A DNA stretch of 64,000 nt from Natribacillus halophilus. GTDB lineage: Bacteria; Bacillota; Bacilli; Bacillales; Marinococcaceae. Numbering within the stretch: the stretch's first letter is position 1; every line of letters begins with the position of its first letter. The notes beneath the pieces are model-generated. The model searched no databases, was not told where the DNA came from, and worked only from the letters and a program-made list of their open reading frames with translations. This document shows positions 62,408 to 64,000 of the stretch, piece by piece. Made by a program: the position numbers and the translations under genes. The stretch is taken from positions 1 through 64,000 of the forward strand of contig NZ_FNEN01000010.1 of assembly GCF_900100185.1 (NCBI RefSeq). The letters are read 5' to 3'.

Positions 62408-64000
62408 GTGGACCCAGCTTGGGATGAATTCATTATCACCGGAGAACCATTTATACTTGCCGGACAAATAGCCATATTAGTCACAACCATAGGCATCATC
62501 TTTATATTGACATACTTTAAAAAATGGAAATGGCTTTGGAATGAATGGATTACAACCCCCGATCATCGTAAAATCGGGATTATGTATATCATCGCTTCCT
62601 TATTAATGATGATTCGTGCCGGCGTAGACGCGATGATGATGCGGACACAACTGGCTGCTCCTAACATGCCTTTCCTGGGAGAGGCCCAGCATTATAACGA
62701 GATTTTTACAACGCATGGAACGATTATGATTATTTTTGTGGCGACTCCATTTTTAATCGGTCTTATGAATGTGGCCGTTCCATTGCAAATTGGGGCTCGT
62801 GATGTCGCTTTTCCTTTTGTAAATAACTTGAGCTTTTGGACGTTTTTTTGGGGAGCGATGTTGTTCAACATTTCATTTGTCATTGGCGGTGCGCCGGATG
62901 CCGGTTGGTCGGCCTATATGCCACTGGCTTCCAATGATCTCAGTATGGGGCCGGGGCAAAATTTTTACTTACTCGGTCTGCAAATTTCCGGTATCGGTAC
63001 ACTGGCGACCGGGATTAACTTAGTGACCACGATTATTAAAATGCGGGCAAAAGGCATGACGCTCATGCGGATGCCGATGTTTACGTGGACGACGTTGATC
63101 ACTTCGCTGATCATCATCGGGTCGTTTCCGATATTAACCGTCGCCTTGGCGATGCAGACATTTGATCGCTTATGGGATGCGGCATTTTTCACGTTGCAGG
63201 ATGGCGGTATGCCGATGATGTGGGTCAATCTGTTTTGGCTGTGGGGGCATCCGGAAGTCTATATCGTTATCTTGCCGGCATTTGGCATCTTTTCGGAGAT
63301 TATTACCACCTTTGCGCGCAAGCGCTTGTTCGGATATACATCCATGGTGTTTGCGATCGCCGCGATCTCAGGCCTTAGTTTTCTCGTCTGGGTCCATCAC
63401 TTTTTCACCATGGGAGCTGGACCAATGGTGAACTCCTTTTTTTCCATCTCAACCATGGCGATCGCGGTGCCTACGGGTGTTAAAATATTCAACTGGCTGG
63501 CGACCTTACATCGAGGGCGGATACGTTTTAATGTCCCGATGGTGTGGGCATTAGGGTTTATCCCGAATTTTACCATCGGCGGCGTGACCGGAGTCATGCT
63601 GGCAATGGCTGCCGCGGATTATCAATACCATAATACGTACTTTCTCGTCTCCCACTTTCACTACGTCCTTATCGCGGGCACGATATTTGGTTGTTTTGCC
63701 GGAACGATCTATTGGTGGCCGAAAATGTTCGGGGTAAAATTAAATGAGCGACTCGGACACTGGGTGTTTTGGCTTTTTATGATCGGGTTTAACGTCACCT
63801 TTTTCCCGCAATACTTTCTGGGTCTAGACGGGATGCCGCGGCGAATTTACACATATTTTCCCGAAGATGGCTGGTTTAGTTTAAACTTTTTATCAACCGT
63901 TGGTGCTTACATGATGGGGTTCGCTTTCGTGCTTCTCGTTTATAACATGTATTACAGTTATCGCTATGAAAAAAGAGAGACGAGCGGGGACGCCTGGGGC
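62408..64000 (+). CDS. qoxB: Cytochrome aa3 quinol oxidase subunit I (partial)
   Basis: 531 codons are in the window; the gene runs past the edge (usual length about 650 aa). GTG 62408 follows AAGGGGAG. Haem-copper oxidase: [11 protein letters not shown] (haem His), [17 protein letters not shown] (CuB-Tyr cross-link region), [12 protein letters not shown] and [15 protein letters not shown] (haem ligands). Oxidises menaquinol and pumps protons. Order qoxAB as in Bacillus subtilis. Confidence 0.97.
   Translation, partial: MDPAWDEFIITGEPFILAGQIAILVTTIGIIFILTYFKKWKWLWNEWITTPDHRKIGIMYIIASLLMMIRAGVDAMMMRTQLAAPNMPFLGEAQHYNEIFTTHGTIMIIFVATPFLIGLMNVAVPLQIGARDVAFPFVNNLSFWTFFWGAMLFNISFVIGGAPDAGWSAYMPLASNDLSMGPGQNFYLLGLQISGIGTLATGINLVTTIIKMRAKGMTLMRMPMFTWTTLITSLIIIGSFPILTVALAMQTFDRLWDAAFFTLQDGGMPMMWVNLFWLWGHPEVYIVILPAFGIFSEIITTFARKRLFGYTSMVFAIAAISGLSFLVWVHHFFTMGAGPMVNSFFSISTMAIAVPTGVKIFNWLATLHRGRIRFNVPMVWALGFIPNFTIGGVTGVMLAMAAADYQYHNTYFLVSHFHYVLIAGTIFGCFAGTIYWWPKMFGVKLNERLGHWVFWLFMIGFNVTFFPQYFLGLDGMPRRIYTYFPEDGWFSLNFLSTVGAYMMGFAFVLLVYNMYYSYRYEKRETSGDAWG

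Overview
The window looks like chromosome of a halophilic or haloalkaliphilic low-GC Gram-positive bacterium of the Bacillaceae (Salicibibacter-like; the genus is inference). The host genes are Bacillus-type: rlmD, bshB2-yojF of bacillithiol synthesis, a cold-shock gene, cshA and the qoxAB quinol oxidase. Many exported or membrane-anchored proteins are very rich in Asp and Glu, as expected for a salt-adapted species.

Layout. 1-1600: a 52-bp tandem repeat and rlmD (23S rRNA uracil methyltransferase). About 1598-49290: a roughly 47.7-kb integrative and conjugative element (ICE) inserted in the 3' end of rlmD. The boundary evidence is direct: bases 49283-49324, just inside the 3' end of the serine recombinase gene, encode in another frame TTQVESVTRLVRR-stop, a typical RlmD C-terminus that aligns with TTHIECVVSIRR at the end of the intact rlmD at 1595-1642. 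The two junctions share ACACA.

Inside the element, 1.9-16.5 kb is a Tn916/ICEBs1-type transfer module: ParB-like protein, DUF961, FtsK-like coupling protein, oriT, MobT relaxase, candidate single-strand origin, ArdA, and TcpC, D, E, F and H-like proteins with a two-domain wall hydrolase. 16.5-45.5 kb is cargo and debris: a dead tyrosine integrase, an IS4-type insertion sequence with a broken transposase, four separately regulated ABC-2 exporters, chromate transporter chrA with its PadR regulator, an epimerase-like / hydrolase / rifamycin-phosphotransferase-like cluster, a lytic transglycosylase, ktrAB potassium uptake, two unknown small-gene cassettes, a DUF3231 protein, and remnants of IS200, an ABC ATPase and an MFS pump. 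45.6-49.3 kb is the control and integration end: sigma-like and helix-turn-helix proteins, two diverged copies of what looks like a structured RNA, a SHOCT-like 48-aa protein and a large serine recombinase.

If the element excises as the junctions predict, the recombinase frame would continue across attP into the element's left end, adding 57 residues and ending just before an intrinsic terminator. Integration would thus swap the recombinase C-terminus while the same left-end DNA repairs the RlmD C-terminus in another frame. This and the paired RNA are the most unusual signals.

49.3-64 kb is host chromosome: a decayed TauE-like gene, atoE, a quinone-reductase-like MDR enzyme, a repeat-invaded small gene, frameshifted glcD-like and sfsA genes (both at homopolymers), a thioredoxin-like protein, bshB2-yojF, an LD-carboxypeptidase, an acidic lipoprotein, a CHY zinc finger protein, a HEPN/MNT pair, a cold-shock gene boxed by about 70-bp inverted repeats, cshA, qoxA and the start of qoxB. 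I saw no tRNA, rRNA or CRISPR array.
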